Shown: positions 1-8,443 of the stretch, in pieces
Position numbering within the stretch: position 1 is the stretch's first letter
Layout: every line of letters starts with the position of its first letter
Source: DUAL01 sp964452095
GTDB lineage: Bacteria; Bacteroidota; Bacteroidia; Flavobacteriales; BACL11
Length of the DNA stretch: 32,651 nt
Reading direction: 5' to 3'
Assembly (NCBI GenBank): GCA_964452095.1
Contig: CAYVKX010000009.1
Location: 1-32,651, forward strand
Made by a program: the position numbers and the translations under genes
The notes under the pieces: model-generated
Told to the model about the DNA's origin: nothing
Databases searched by the model: none
What the model saw: only the letters and a program-made list of their open reading frames with translations

Positions 1-3000
1 ATCCATAGAGGTTTGGGTAGTTTCTGTATAAACTAAACTTGACCACCCTTGGTTTGATTCTCTAAATCTCACCTCATACTTTTGAGCACTAGATTGGATA
101 TCCCAAGTTAAGGTAGTAGTAGTTAAACCAATATTTATTTCTGTAGGATTAGAAGGTGAATTATTACAACTAACTAATGTACTAAACACTTCTGATGCCG
201 ACCAAGGAGATGTTTCTGAAGTATCAGAAGAACAAACACTTCTTACTTGCCACTCATAAGTTGCTCCAGCAGTCAAATTAAAGAAAGTTCTATTTGTACT
301 ATATAAGTAATCAATATTAATTGCCCAACCACTTGCGCCTTGCACTCTACCCCTTACATTATAATGATGAGCAGTAGAACTTGTATTCCAATTTGCTGTA
401 GCATTAGTTGCTGCAACGGCAGTGGTATTTAATCCTGTTGGAGTAGCACAAGGAGGAGTAGTAGTAAAATTACTGCCATTTACTGCAGAAGATATATTAA
501 AAGAAGCACATGCAGCAAGCACTTGCCAATTATAAGTAGTTCCTGCTGAAAGTCCACTTAAAGTTATAGTCATTTCCGAACCATTTTGAGTAGAAGAACC
601 AGAAAGTCCAAATGGTAGAGAAGTTAGGTTTGTTACAGAATTTCCTGTTACACTTAATGTATCCCAATTAGTAACGGTAGAATCCTTGAACATTACATAA
701 TAAGTAGTATTCATAGGGCCATACCATCTAAGTGCAGCTGATGAAGTAGTCATTAAAGATTGTAGAACACTTAAATTAAATGGTTGTGCACATAACTGGT
801 CTGTTGTAAATGTTTGATAAGCCGACCAAGAAGAAGTGTTAGATCCGTTTGCATCACAAAGTGCCATAACTTGCCAATGGTAGTAAGTCCCGGAAGAAAG
901 TCCTGATTTACTCAAACTAACTATTGGCGCTACCAAAGTATCATATTGCCATGCCCCCCAAGCAGCAGAAGATTCTTTGAACCTTACTAGATATGCAACT
1001 GCACTTGCTGTTCCTGTAAAAGATAAATCAGCAGAAGTTAAAGTGATATTGTTTGTAGTAATATTTGTAGGCAAAACGCTACAATCTGATAAAGAAGTAA
1101 ACGATTGTGTACCTGACCAAGCAGATGTTTCTGTTGTATCAGAAGAACAAACAGTTCTTACTTGCCAATCGTAAGATTGTCCAGCCGTTAAACCAAAAAG
1201 CGTTCTATTAGTACTATAAATATAATCTACATTTATTGCCCAAGTATTAGTTCCTTGCACTCTTACTCTTATTGCATAATGATGTGCAGTTGAAGATGCT
1301 GCCCAATTAATAGTTGCATCAGTAGTATGTATTGCTGTAGTACTAAAACTTGCAGGTGTTGTACAAGGAGGTGAGGTAGAAGCATTTGCCCCACTTACAA
1401 ATGAAGAATTATTTAAGTCGTTTGCCGCACAAGAAGTCATCACTTGCCAATTGTAAGCAGTTCCTGATGATAATCCACTCATTTCTAAAATAACAACACT
1501 ACCATTAATAGTAGCGGAAGCAACATAAGAATTATTGTTAGCAGTATTAAATGTTACCCCAGAATTATTGATTAGTAGTGTGTCCCAACTTGCAGATGTT
1601 GAATCTTTGAATGCTACTAAATATCCATTTACTCCCCAATCTCCTACCCAAGTTAATGTAACAGAAGATGTTGTTGCCAAACTTTGATACACGCTCAATC
1701 CTGATGGGTTTGCACAAAGAGTTAAAGTAGAAAATTGATGATTATTACTCCAGCCAGAAATATTTGTTGCAGCATTATCACAAATAGCTCTTACTTGCCA
1801 GTGGTAATCAGTTCCAGGAGTTAATCCTGTTTTACTCACACTAACTGTTGGGGCCGACAAAGTATCATATTGCCAAGCACCCCAAGCAGCAGCAACACCT
1901 TTAAATCTGAGTAAATAAGCCACCGCATTAGTTGTTCCAGTAAAAGATAAATCAGCTGATGTTAGCGTTATATTTGAAGCCGTAAGTGCTGATGGTTTTG
2001 CTGAACAATTTGCTATAGTGGTAAATGATTGAATTGTAGTCCAAGCTGAAACATTTATAGTATCGTTAGTACAAGCTGTAAGCACTTGAAATTCATAAGA
2101 AGTTCCATCCAATAATCCTGAAACCGTTTTACTATTAGTATATAAATACACATTGTTTACAGTCCAGGTTGTAGTTCCAGCTAATCTTACCCTTAATGAA
2201 AAATGATGAGAAGAAGGGATATTATCCCAACTAATAGTCGCTCTATCAGTTAAGATATTAGAAACTGAAATATTTGTAGGAGTAGGACAACTTGATGTTG
2301 TAAAAGTATTAGTAGCACTAAATACTGATACATTTAATCCGGTATAATCACAATGAGCAGCAACAGCCCATTCTAAAGATAATCCATAGCCTAAATTCGA
2401 AATAATATATGATGTGTTTGTAATATTTGATACAGTTTGCCAATTCCCTCCGACTAGTCTGTACTGTATAGTGTAAAATACTGCTCCTGAAATTGCACCC
2501 CAACTAATTGTAGCGTCTTGCCCATTCACAGTTTCCGAAAGATTAGTAGGAATTCCACAAGGAGTAATTGTAGTAAAATTAGGTCCTGTAGTAAATGCTG
2601 ATAAATTACTATCATCTGCTTGACAAGAAGCCTGTGATTTCCACTCATAAATTGTTGCAGGACTCAGTCCCGTAATCACTTTAGATGCATATCCTCCTGA
2701 AATATCTGCTCCAGATAAAACTATAGTATCCCAAGTTGCAGATGAAGTATCTTTATAAAGAACATAATAATGATCAGGGTTAGTTGGTCCGTACATCACT
2801 AAATTAGCAGATGTTAAAGTTATTTGATTTACCGCCAAAGAATGAGGATTTGAACAAAGTGGAGTAGTAGTAAAAGTTTGGTAAGCAGAGAAAGCAGAAG
2901 AATTTACTCCTGATTGCTCACAAATTGCAGCTATTTGCCAATGATAATCCGTTCCGGCAGTTAGTCCTACTTTATTTATTACAGATATTGGTGCTAATAC

Positions 3001-6000
3001 AGTATCGTACTGCCATGCACTCCAAGCAGCAGAAGTTTGCTTAAATCTTACTCTGTAGCCCCAAGCTCCTAGTACATCATCCCAATCTAAAGTTGCAGAA
3101 GTTAATGCGATATTTATTGTACTTATATTAGATGCTAAAGGACATGGAGTAAGTGTAGTTACTGTTTGGGTAGCTGACCAATCACTAAAAGATGTGCCGT
3201 TCCAAGTACAAATTGTTCTTACTTCCCATTCGTAAGTAGTTGAAGAAGCTAAATTTGTAACCGTTCTACTTGTCCCTGTCAAGTTAGTTAATGTAGTCCA
3301 AGTTGCTGTTCCTTGTACCCTTCTTCTAAATTCATAATGATGAGCAAGTGCTGCAGCATTCCAATTAAAAGTAATAGAGGTAAGCCCTACATTTGATGTG
3401 CTTAATCCATTCGGTACTGTACAAGGGTTTGCAGTTGTAAAATTAGACCCTGCAATAGTATCCGAATTATTTAATCCTGAAGCATCACAGAACACGAGCA
3501 ATTTCCACTCAACAGGAGCGTAAGTTGAAAGCCCTGTAAGTGCTATATTAGTATTTACAGTTGTTGCTGAATTCCACACTCCACTTCCAGAATCAGAGTA
3601 TAAAACAACAAAGTGATCTGCTCCTACAGGAGAAGTCCAGCTTAAATATGCTTCATTCACTCCAACACTATCCACAGTAAGTGCTGATGGATTTCCGCAA
3701 GGAGTAAGAGTTGTAAAAAGATTATAAGCAGTAAAACCAGAACTATTAAACCCAAGCGGATTACAAGCTGCTCTTACTTGCCAATGATAATTTACAGCAT
3801 TATTCAATCCTGTAGCTGTTATAGTATTTGTATTTACCGTATCGTATACCCAAGAAGCCCAAGCTCCAGACACTTTTTTCACTCTTACAATGTATGCGCT
3901 AACCCCAGAAACAGCATCCCAATTTAATGTAGCAAAATCCAAGCCAATTACAGAAGTTGTTGAGTTTAATGGAGTAGCACAAATTGCTGGAGTGCTAAAA
4001 CTTACAGTATCTGACCAATCAGAAACATTTGTTCCACTTGCATTACAATATGTTCTTACTTGCCAGTGGTAATTGGTATTTGCTGATAGTCCAGTCTTTG
4101 TTCTTGAATTACTATATTCTGTAATAAGTAGCCAAGTTCCTGAGGTTACTTCTTTAAATCTGATTTGGTATAAATAAGCAGTTGCTACAGCATCCCAGTT
4201 AAGAGTTGCTCTATCTAATAAAATAGTTGAAGTTGCAGCATTTGCTGGTACTGGACAGCTTAAAGTTGTAAAGTTTGTCCCTGCAACCCAAGTTGAATTA
4301 TTATTAAATAAATCGCAAATAGCCATTAATTCCCACTCATAAGTAGTAGAAAGGGTAAGCCCAGTAAGTGCTTTTGAACTTGCAGCACCAGGAATATTGC
4401 TAATTGTTGTCCAAGAAGCTGCTCCTGTTTCTTTATATCTTAACTCATAATGATCAACAGAAGTTGAAGCGTTCCAACTTAATGTAGCTTCATCAGTAGC
4501 AATTCCACTTACTACTAAATTGGTTGGATCAGCACACTGATTATCAATAGTAAATGGAGTTCCGTAAATCACAGCAGAATTATTTATTCCTCCTAATGCA
4601 CAAATTGACATAACTCCCCACTCATAAGTAGTAGAAAAAGTTAATCCGCTAATAGTAGTAGATGCTGAAGTTGTTGAAATTGTATCCCAAATACCAGACC
4701 CTTGAACACTATAATATATATCAAAATCTATTGCTGAGGTTGATGCCAACCAACTAACACTTGCATCAAATGCTGTAACATTACCCACCGTTAATCCAGC
4801 AGGATTAGTACAAGGCGTTAGAGTTGTAAATGAAATAAAAGCCGTAAATCCAGAACTATTAAATCCTAAAGGGCTACAAGCTGCTCTTACTTGCCAATGG
4901 TAATTAGTTGAAGTATTTAGTCCAATTATAGAAAGAGAATTTGTGTTAACTGTATCGTAAACAAATGAACCCCATGCACCAGACACTTCTTTATATCTTA
5001 TAATATATTCACTCACTCCAACAACAGCATCCCAATTAAATGTTGCTGTAGTAAGAGCAACAGATGAAGTAGCAGGATTTAAAGGTGTTGTACAAACAGA
5101 AGGTGTTGAGAATGTATCAGCTGCAGACCAATTAGAAACAATTGATGTATCTTGAGAACATACGCTTCTTACTTTCCATATATAAGTAGTTGCAACATTC
5201 AGTCCACTTTTCACCCTACTATTTGTTGTTGTACTTGGAATATATTGCCAACTTCCACCTTGTTCTTTAAATAAAATATCATATGAGTTTGCTGTTGCAC
5301 TAGCAGACCAATTAAGAGTAGCTCTATCAAGCATTATATTATTAGTATATACTCCTGTAATATCTGTACAACCTAAAGTAGCAAATACTTGTGTAGTGCT
5401 CCAAGCTGACGCTATATTTGAATTATTAGGACATATAGCTCTTACTTCCCATTCATATGTAGTATTTGAAGTTAATGCACTACTATTTACAGTATTATTA
5501 CTTACTACAATACTTAGCCATGTTCCTCCGCTTTCTCTGTATCTTATTTCATAAGAAGTAATTGAAGGGATATTATCCCAACTTAATGTGGCTGTTGTAA
5601 AACTAATATTAGTAGATGTTAAATTAGTAGGGACTGGAATTGTGGTTACAGTTATGGTAATGGATGTTGATGTTACACTACAACCATTTGAATCGGTAAT
5701 TGTTAGGTTATAGTTTCCAGAAGTTGTAGCAACATATGAAGATGATGTAGCTCCAGAAATCGCTCCATTATCATCATTCCATTGATAAGTCACATTACTT
5801 GCTGTTGTACTTAATGTAACCGAATCGCCACCACAAATATTTGTTATCCCTGAAGCAGTAATACTAACACTTAATGTTATTACAGTCAAATTAGTTGTAA
5901 CTATACTATCGCATCCATTAGAGGTAGTTAGCGTATCAATGTAAGTTCCTGAAGCAGAATACGAATTATTACCAACAACAAATGAAGCGCCTTCACAAAT

Positions 6001-8094
6001 TGTAGTATTATTAGTAGAAGCAGAACTAATATTTATAGTCAAGTTCAAAGTAGCTGTAGAATCACAACCAGATGCATTTGTTGTTGTATAAGTATAAGTT
6101 CCACTTGTAGTATATGTTGTTCCATTCCAAGTGTAGTTATCACAAACAACAATAGCTGTTGTTCCAGTAGATGGGTAATTACAGCTTCCATCATCAAGAG
6201 TAGCAATAGGATTGTAATTACAAGCAGTAGAATCAGTACACCCAAAAGCAGTAGCACAATTTGCACTAAAATTAGTTTGTGCATCAATAGAGGTCCAAGT
6301 AGCAGTAGAATAAGTTACATCATCTACACTAATACAAAGTAAATTAGGATTGTTTAAAGCACTAAAAAATGAGATATTTGTATTATTCCCATTTCTCATA
6401 TCCAAAGAAGTAAGTAAATTATTATAGCAATAAAAAACTGTTAAAGCAGAATTATTGCTTATATCTAAAGTAGTAAGTAAATTATTTCTGCAATTTAAAG
6501 TTTGTAAAGTAGTATTAGTACTCACATCTAAAGAGGTAAGTATATTATTTCGGCAATTTAAAGTAACTAAACTAGTAAAATCTGCTATCCCTGTTAAATC
6601 AGAAATGGATTGGAAAAACACACTTAAAGATGTAACGGTACTTATATTTGCAGTATGCACACTGTCATTCAATGCTATTCCGTCCCCCATACCATTTGCC
6701 TCTAAATAATTCTCAAAATTATCATCTGGCACATAAGTCATTTGGTAAGTACAACTACCATCATCACATATTGCTGTTGAATCATAATTAATTGCTATTA
6801 AATCTGTACATCCTGAAATATTCATATTTATAGTAGTGGTAATCGTACTATCACATCCGCTTGATGTTGTTAAAATATTAGTGAAAGTTCCTGTAGTTGT
6901 ATAAACTGAACTACCAACAATTACACTATCACCCACACAAATAGATTGATTGTTTGCAACATTTACGTTATTATTAATCGTTAAATTTAATGTCGCTACA
7001 CTATCACAACCGCCAACATTTATTAAGGAATCTGAATAAACGCCAGAAGCAGTGTAAGCAGTGCCATTCCAAGAATATGTATCACAAGCAGAAACTATAG
7101 TTGTTGATGAAGTAGGAACACATAAACAAGCAATTGTAGCAATAGAAGTCTGGCTATCAATATCTCCTAAATCAGAAGTTAAAGTGGATGCAAAATTTAT
7201 AGTTGTAGGATTTGGGTTTACAAAAAGATTATCTAATACAATTGTTTGATTATTCCCACTAGTAACATTATTATTATTAGGTGGTGAAGTTGAGACAACA
7301 AGTATCCCCCCGTTAATTTTATTCTCAAGAGTAAAGGCTCCATATAGCAAGCCAGTTGTATTGTCCACAGCTTTAACACTGATTTTATCTGCACTAATAA
7401 AGAAATCCACAAGTAGAGTTGTAGTTAAATTAATAGACCCACCACCAGCCATAACAACACTACTACCAATAGTATCATTTATAGTAAGCCCTACAAAATT
7501 AAAACGCCCTGAATCAGATAAAAATACTGCAGAAGAGATATCTGGCTCATTCGGGTCTTGACTAGTAAGAAATATAATGGTTGAAGTGTCATTACACACT
7601 AAAGATGATAATGATATTGACACAGATGGCGAAAATGCAATACAAGGAGAGCCAAATGTTGTCCCGCCTACGCAATTTCCACAACTATCAATAAATGCAG
7701 TTCCATTTGGAGTGCCATTACAATCTAAGGCATAATTAGTGGTTTGGAAAGTGTCTGCTACCGACCAATTTGAAACTGCAGCAGAACAATTCGATTTTAC
7801 CTGCCACACATAAAATGTATTTTGCATAAGATTAACTAAATCTTTATGCGCCGGAATAATGTTATTCCTATTAATCCATGTAGTTGTTCCTAATTCTTGG
7901 TAGCGAATTCGATAAGTATTGGCTACTACCAAAGAATCCCAATTTAAAGTTACCGTAAAATTAGAGAGATTTGTAACATTTGGATTGCTGGGAGGTGTGC
8001 AATTTTGGGATTTTAAACTTGTTGAACTACCTAAAATAATTAGCAATAAAGCAACAATTACCCCCTTAAAACCTTGAGTAAAGTTCTTTTTCAT
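1..8094 (-). CDS. Giant secreted FnIII-repeat surface protein (partial, C-terminus beyond left edge)
   Basis: The minus frame starting at the ATG at 8094 stays open to position 1 and gives 2698 residues with no stop seen; the C-terminus lies outside the window. In order it has a signal peptide (about 1-30, ending TSLKSQ), one FnIII domain (31-120), a DCNG...CGNCVGG motif (125-140), an unnamed beta-rich domain (143-275), a Cys-rich CDxYxWNG module, an LRR block (450-600), a second CDxYxWNG module, an Ig-like domain (740-815), then about 20 FnIII domains (818 to the end). FnIII hallmarks are the repeated ATLNW strand, Y/H-W-Q/E-V-R and a Cys at each domain junction. Such proteins are usually surface adhesins or type IX secretion cargo; the sorting domain that would prove this is not visible. 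It is monocistronic as far as can be seen, with a -7 element 52 bases upstream. Exact ligand or role is unknown. Confidence 0.92.
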   Translation of the reverse strand, partial: MKKNFTQGFKGVIVALLLIILGSSTSLKSQNCTPPSNPNVTNLSNFTVTLNWDSLVVANTYRIRYQELGTTTWINRNNIIPAHKDLVNLMQNTFYVWQVKSNCSAAVSNWSVADTFQTTNYALDCNGTPNGTAFIDSCGNCVGGTTFGSPCIAFSPSVSISLSSLVCNDTSTIIFLTSQDPNEPDISSAVFLSDSGRFNFVGLTINDTIGSSVVMAGGGSINLTTTLLVDFFISADKISVKAVDNTTGLLYGAFTLENKINGGILVVSTSPPNNNNVTSGNNQTIVLDNLFVNPNPTTINFASTLTSDLGDIDSQTSIATIACLCVPTSSTTIVSACDTYSWNGTAYTASGVYSDSLINVGGCDSVATLNLTINNNVNVANNQSICVGDSVIVGSSVYTTTGTFTNILTTSSGCDSTITTTINMNISGCTDLIAINYDSTAICDDGSCTYQMTYVPDDNFENYLEANGMGDGIALNDSVHTANISTVTSLSVFFQSISDLTGIADFTSLVTLNCRNNILTSLDVSTNTTLQTLNCRNNLLTTLDISNNSALTVFYCYNNLLTSLDMRNGNNTNISFFSALNNPNLLCISVDDVTYSTATWTSIDAQTNFSANCATAFGCTDSTACNYNPIATLDDGSCNYPSTGTTAIVVCDNYTWNGTTYTTSGTYTYTTTNASGCDSTATLNLTINISSASTNNTTICEGASFVVGNNSYSASGTYIDTLTTSNGCDSIVTTNLTVITLSVSITASGITNICGGDSVTLSTTASNVTYQWNDDNGAISGATSSSYVATTSGNYNLTITDSNGCSVTSTSITITVTTIPVPTNLTSTNISFTTATLSWDNIPSITSYEIRYRESGGTWLSIVVSNNTVNSSALTSNTTYEWEVRAICPNNSNIASAWSTTQVFATLGCTDITGVYTNNIMLDRATLNWSASATANSYDILFKEQGGSWQYIPSTTTNSRVKSGLNVATTYIWKVRSVCSQDTSIVSNWSAADTFSTPSVCTTPLNPATSSVALTTATFNWDAVVGVSEYIIRYKEVSGAWGSFVYDTVNTNSLSIIGLNTSTNYHWQVRAACSPLGFNSSGFTAFISFTTLTPCTNPAGLTVGNVTAFDASVSWLASTSAIDFDIYYSVQGSGIWDTISTTSASTTISGLTFSTTYEWGVMSICALGGINNSAVIYGTPFTIDNQCADPTNLVVSGIATDEATLSWNASTSVDHYELRYKETGAASWTTISNIPGAASSKALTGLTLSTTYEWELMAICDLFNNNSTWVAGTNFTTLSCPVPANAATSTILLDRATLNWDAVATAYLYQIRFKEVTSGTWLLITEYSNSRTKTGLSANTNYHWQVRTYCNASGTNVSDWSDTVSFSTPAICATPLNSTTSVIGLDFATLNWDAVSGVSAYIVRVKKVSGAWASWVYDTVNTNTITATGLNNAVNYHWQVRAACNPLGFNSSGFTAYNLFTTLTPCGNPSALTVDSVGVNEAYLSWTSPVGADHFVVLYSDSGSGVWNSATTVNTNIALTGLSTYAPVEWKLLVFCDASGLNNSDTIAGSNFTTANPCTVPNGLSTSNVGLTSITFNWNAAALAHHYEFRRRVQGTATWTTLTNLTGTSRTVTNLASSTTYEWEVRTICTWNGTSFSDWSATQTVTTLTPCPLASNISTINIALTSATLDWDDVLGAWGYRVRFKQTSAAWSAWQYDTVLAPISVINKVGLTAGTDYHWQIAAICEQSGVNSSAFSAYQTFTTTPLCSNPHSLAVNQITLTSANLVMYGPTNPDHYYVLYKDTSSATWDTIVLSGADISGGYASKVITGLSPATIYEWKSQASCQADDSNLSAFTTGPNFTTITPCGIPTNLSETVNGQDATISWGAISGAVFYTIQYRLVGGNWQTVSNITNTSYIISNLGYGLSLEWAVAAHCDYTGLNVSVFSATNTFTTSSCPTPTNISVSNILTDRATISWDNIPSSHHFSLRVRLAGTTTWTVNNVYLYTNSKTVSGLLDGTSYEFQVLTACTNDTINVSAWTTIQSFTTIANCSAKPSALTASNITLTSADLSFTGTTNAVAYLLRFKGVAAAWGAWQYDTLSAPTVSVSKTGLTPGTDYHWQVRAICDNAATNISGWSNNHQFSTLTLCANPSGLSVYQSLATTSSVTLTWVGDWGVNGYLVAFKDSTSASWDTLLINNSGVTFNTANNNSYVASATINGSVVILEMSGLSSGTAYNWQVMTSCAANDLNNSSFVSGANASTSPPCTTPASFSTTAIHTTDATINWAASSTAHHYAIRVRVQGTNTWAINVDYIYSTNRTLFGLTAGQSYDWQVRTVCSSDTTETSAWSGTQSFTSLSDCSVLPTNITTNNITLTSADLSFTGTASAVAYLVRFKESSAAWGAWQYDTLVAPIVSLSKSGLSSGTYYHWQVMALCDANGSNTSSWSAYQTFTTDQLCAQPFNLSVLQSLMTTSSAALRWYGPMNTTYYVMFKDSTVTNWDTLSVTGNSVTNLTSLPFGLSGSSTQNGSEMTITLSGLSAGTTYNWQVLAACASFNISSAVNGSNFTTTPPCATPTGLNTTAVAATNATANWNTSSTAHHYNVRGRVQGASGWAINIDYLYSTNRTFFNLTAGATYEWQVRSVCSSDTSETSPWSASEVFSTLVSCNNSPSNPTEINIGLTTTTLTWDIQSSAQKYEVRFRESNQGWSSLVYTETTQTSMD
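169..1083 (-). repeat. Three-domain A-B-C cassette, copy 2
   Basis: This stretch of 305 codons repeats the cassette at 1084-2007 domain for domain. Shared landmarks are AYLVRFK...AWGAWQYDT in the A domain, a TTSS-type start in the longer B domain, and HHY..R.RVQG..WAIN.DY.YSTNRT in the C domain. Copies are clearly diverged at the residue level, so this is an old duplication rather than a recent slippage product. Confidence 0.8.
1084..2007 (-). repeat. Three-domain A-B-C cassette, copy 1
   Basis: This stretch of 308 codons is the first member of the pair described for 169-1083. The junction cysteines of equivalent domains are 924 bases apart here and 915 bases apart in the next unit. A further A-type domain starts after the second copy, so at least one more cassette begins before the window edge. 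Confidence 0.8.
6290..6745 (-). other. Leucine-rich-repeat domain inside the giant protein
   Basis: Residues about 450-600 start with YVPDDNFENYLEANG and continue with repeats of the form L-x-x-L-x-C-x-N-N-x-L-T-S-L-D-x-S-x-N. This is the LRR type often found in secreted Bacteroidota proteins. The repetition is also visible in the DNA at about 6440-6560. It is flanked on both sides by near-identical Cys-rich modules, which suggests the block was inserted with them as a unit. Confidence 0.8.
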
Positions 8095-8145
8095 AATACT
8101 TGTTTTTTGTTATTTTTTTACTTGTTTTTTTAAAAAATGTATCTA

Positions 8146-8153
8146 CAAATGTA
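8146..8153 (-). promoter_or_regulatory. Probable -7 promoter element (TACATTTG) of the giant FnIII gene
   Basis: On the minus strand this octamer fits the Bacteroidota -7 consensus TAnnTTTG exactly and lies 52 bases before the ATG at 8094. No TTG at the usual -33 spacing is seen; the nearest is 11 bases upstream. Confidence 0.55.
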
Positions 8154-8208
8154 CGAAAATTTTACAATATAGAGTATTAAACGAAAAAAAATGAAGTGAA
8201 GTTGCATT

Positions 8209-8238
8209 AAAAAAGCACCGCAAAGCAGTGCTTTTTTT
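8209..8238 (-). terminator. Rho-independent terminator after tRNA-Gln
   Basis: The arms AAAAAAGCAC and GTGCTTTTTT flank a loop of about nine bases and end in a T-run on both strands. It starts 6 bases after the 3' end of the tRNA on the minus strand, so it most likely ends that transcript and shields the downstream giant gene from read-through. Confidence 0.8.
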
Positions 8239-8243
8239 GTTGT

Positions 8244-8315
8244 TGCCCGACTAGGGCTCGAACCTAGACTCTTCTGCACCAAAAACAGACGTGTTGCCAG
8301 TTACACTATCGGGCA
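8244..8315 (-). tRNA. tRNA-Gln (anticodon TTG)
   Basis: On the minus strand a 72-base cloverleaf can be folded: acceptor TGCCCGA paired with TCGGGCA, D-arm GTGT/ACAC, anticodon stem TCTGT/GCAGA with loop TTTTGGT, giving anticodon TTG, and T-arm CTAGG-TTCGAGC-CCTAG. CCA is not encoded. It has its own promoter and terminator. Confidence 0.96.
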
Positions 8316-8331
8316 CTAATTTTAGTGGGCG

Positions 8332-8361
8332 CAAAACTAACAATAAACTAAAAGCGGACAA
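8332..8361 (-). promoter_or_regulatory. Promoter of tRNA-Gln (TTG-N19-TAGTTTTG)
   Basis: On the minus strand a -33 TTG (8361-8359) is followed after 19 bases by TAGTTTTG (8339-8332), an exact match to the Bacteroidota TAnnTTTG -7 element. It ends 16 bases before the mature tRNA 5' end. This is one of the two best promoters in the window. Confidence 0.8.
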
Positions 8362-8443
8362 AATATTTTATCAAAATTTCGTTTTTATTTAATATCATTA
8401 TTTATTTCTTAAATTCGCCAATTCAAAAATCAGAATAAAAATT

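Larger units (their letters stand above)
1..5640 (-). repeat. Array of about 20 fibronectin type III domains
   Basis: Within the giant protein, domains of about 85-115 residues follow one another without linkers, each opening with a Cys-x-x-P-like junction. They fall into recognisable classes: A (AW..W.YDT, then YHWQVxAxC), B (longer, with WDT and YEWxxxxxC) and C (HHYxxRxRVQGTxTW, or an earlier form with LDRATLNW). Their order is C-A-B-B'-C-A-B-C-A-B-B'-C-A-B-C-A-B-C-A, so the array grew by duplication of multi-domain cassettes. The last A domain is cut by the window edge. Confidence 0.88.

Noticed and set aside
1..5640. CRISPR-like or satellite repeat array
   Set aside because: The periodicity is that of coding FnIII domains with diverged units of about 260-340 bases and no constant short repeat or spacer.
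6045..6287. Leucine-rich minus-strand frame of 80 codons that looks like a membrane protein
   Set aside because: It is a shifted frame of the giant protein; runs of Thr/Asn codons read as Leu/Ile out of frame.
1..8094. Possible broken gene or frameshifts, since short open frames appear on both strands across this stretch
   Set aside because: The minus frame from 8094 is open in all lines examined down to position 1 and reads as continuous FnIII and related domains; it merely lacks its stop inside the window.
8095..8443. Protein gene in the gap between the giant gene and DUF2723
   Set aside because: The gap is explained by the tRNA-Gln gene with its promoter and terminator plus short leaders; nothing else is seen.
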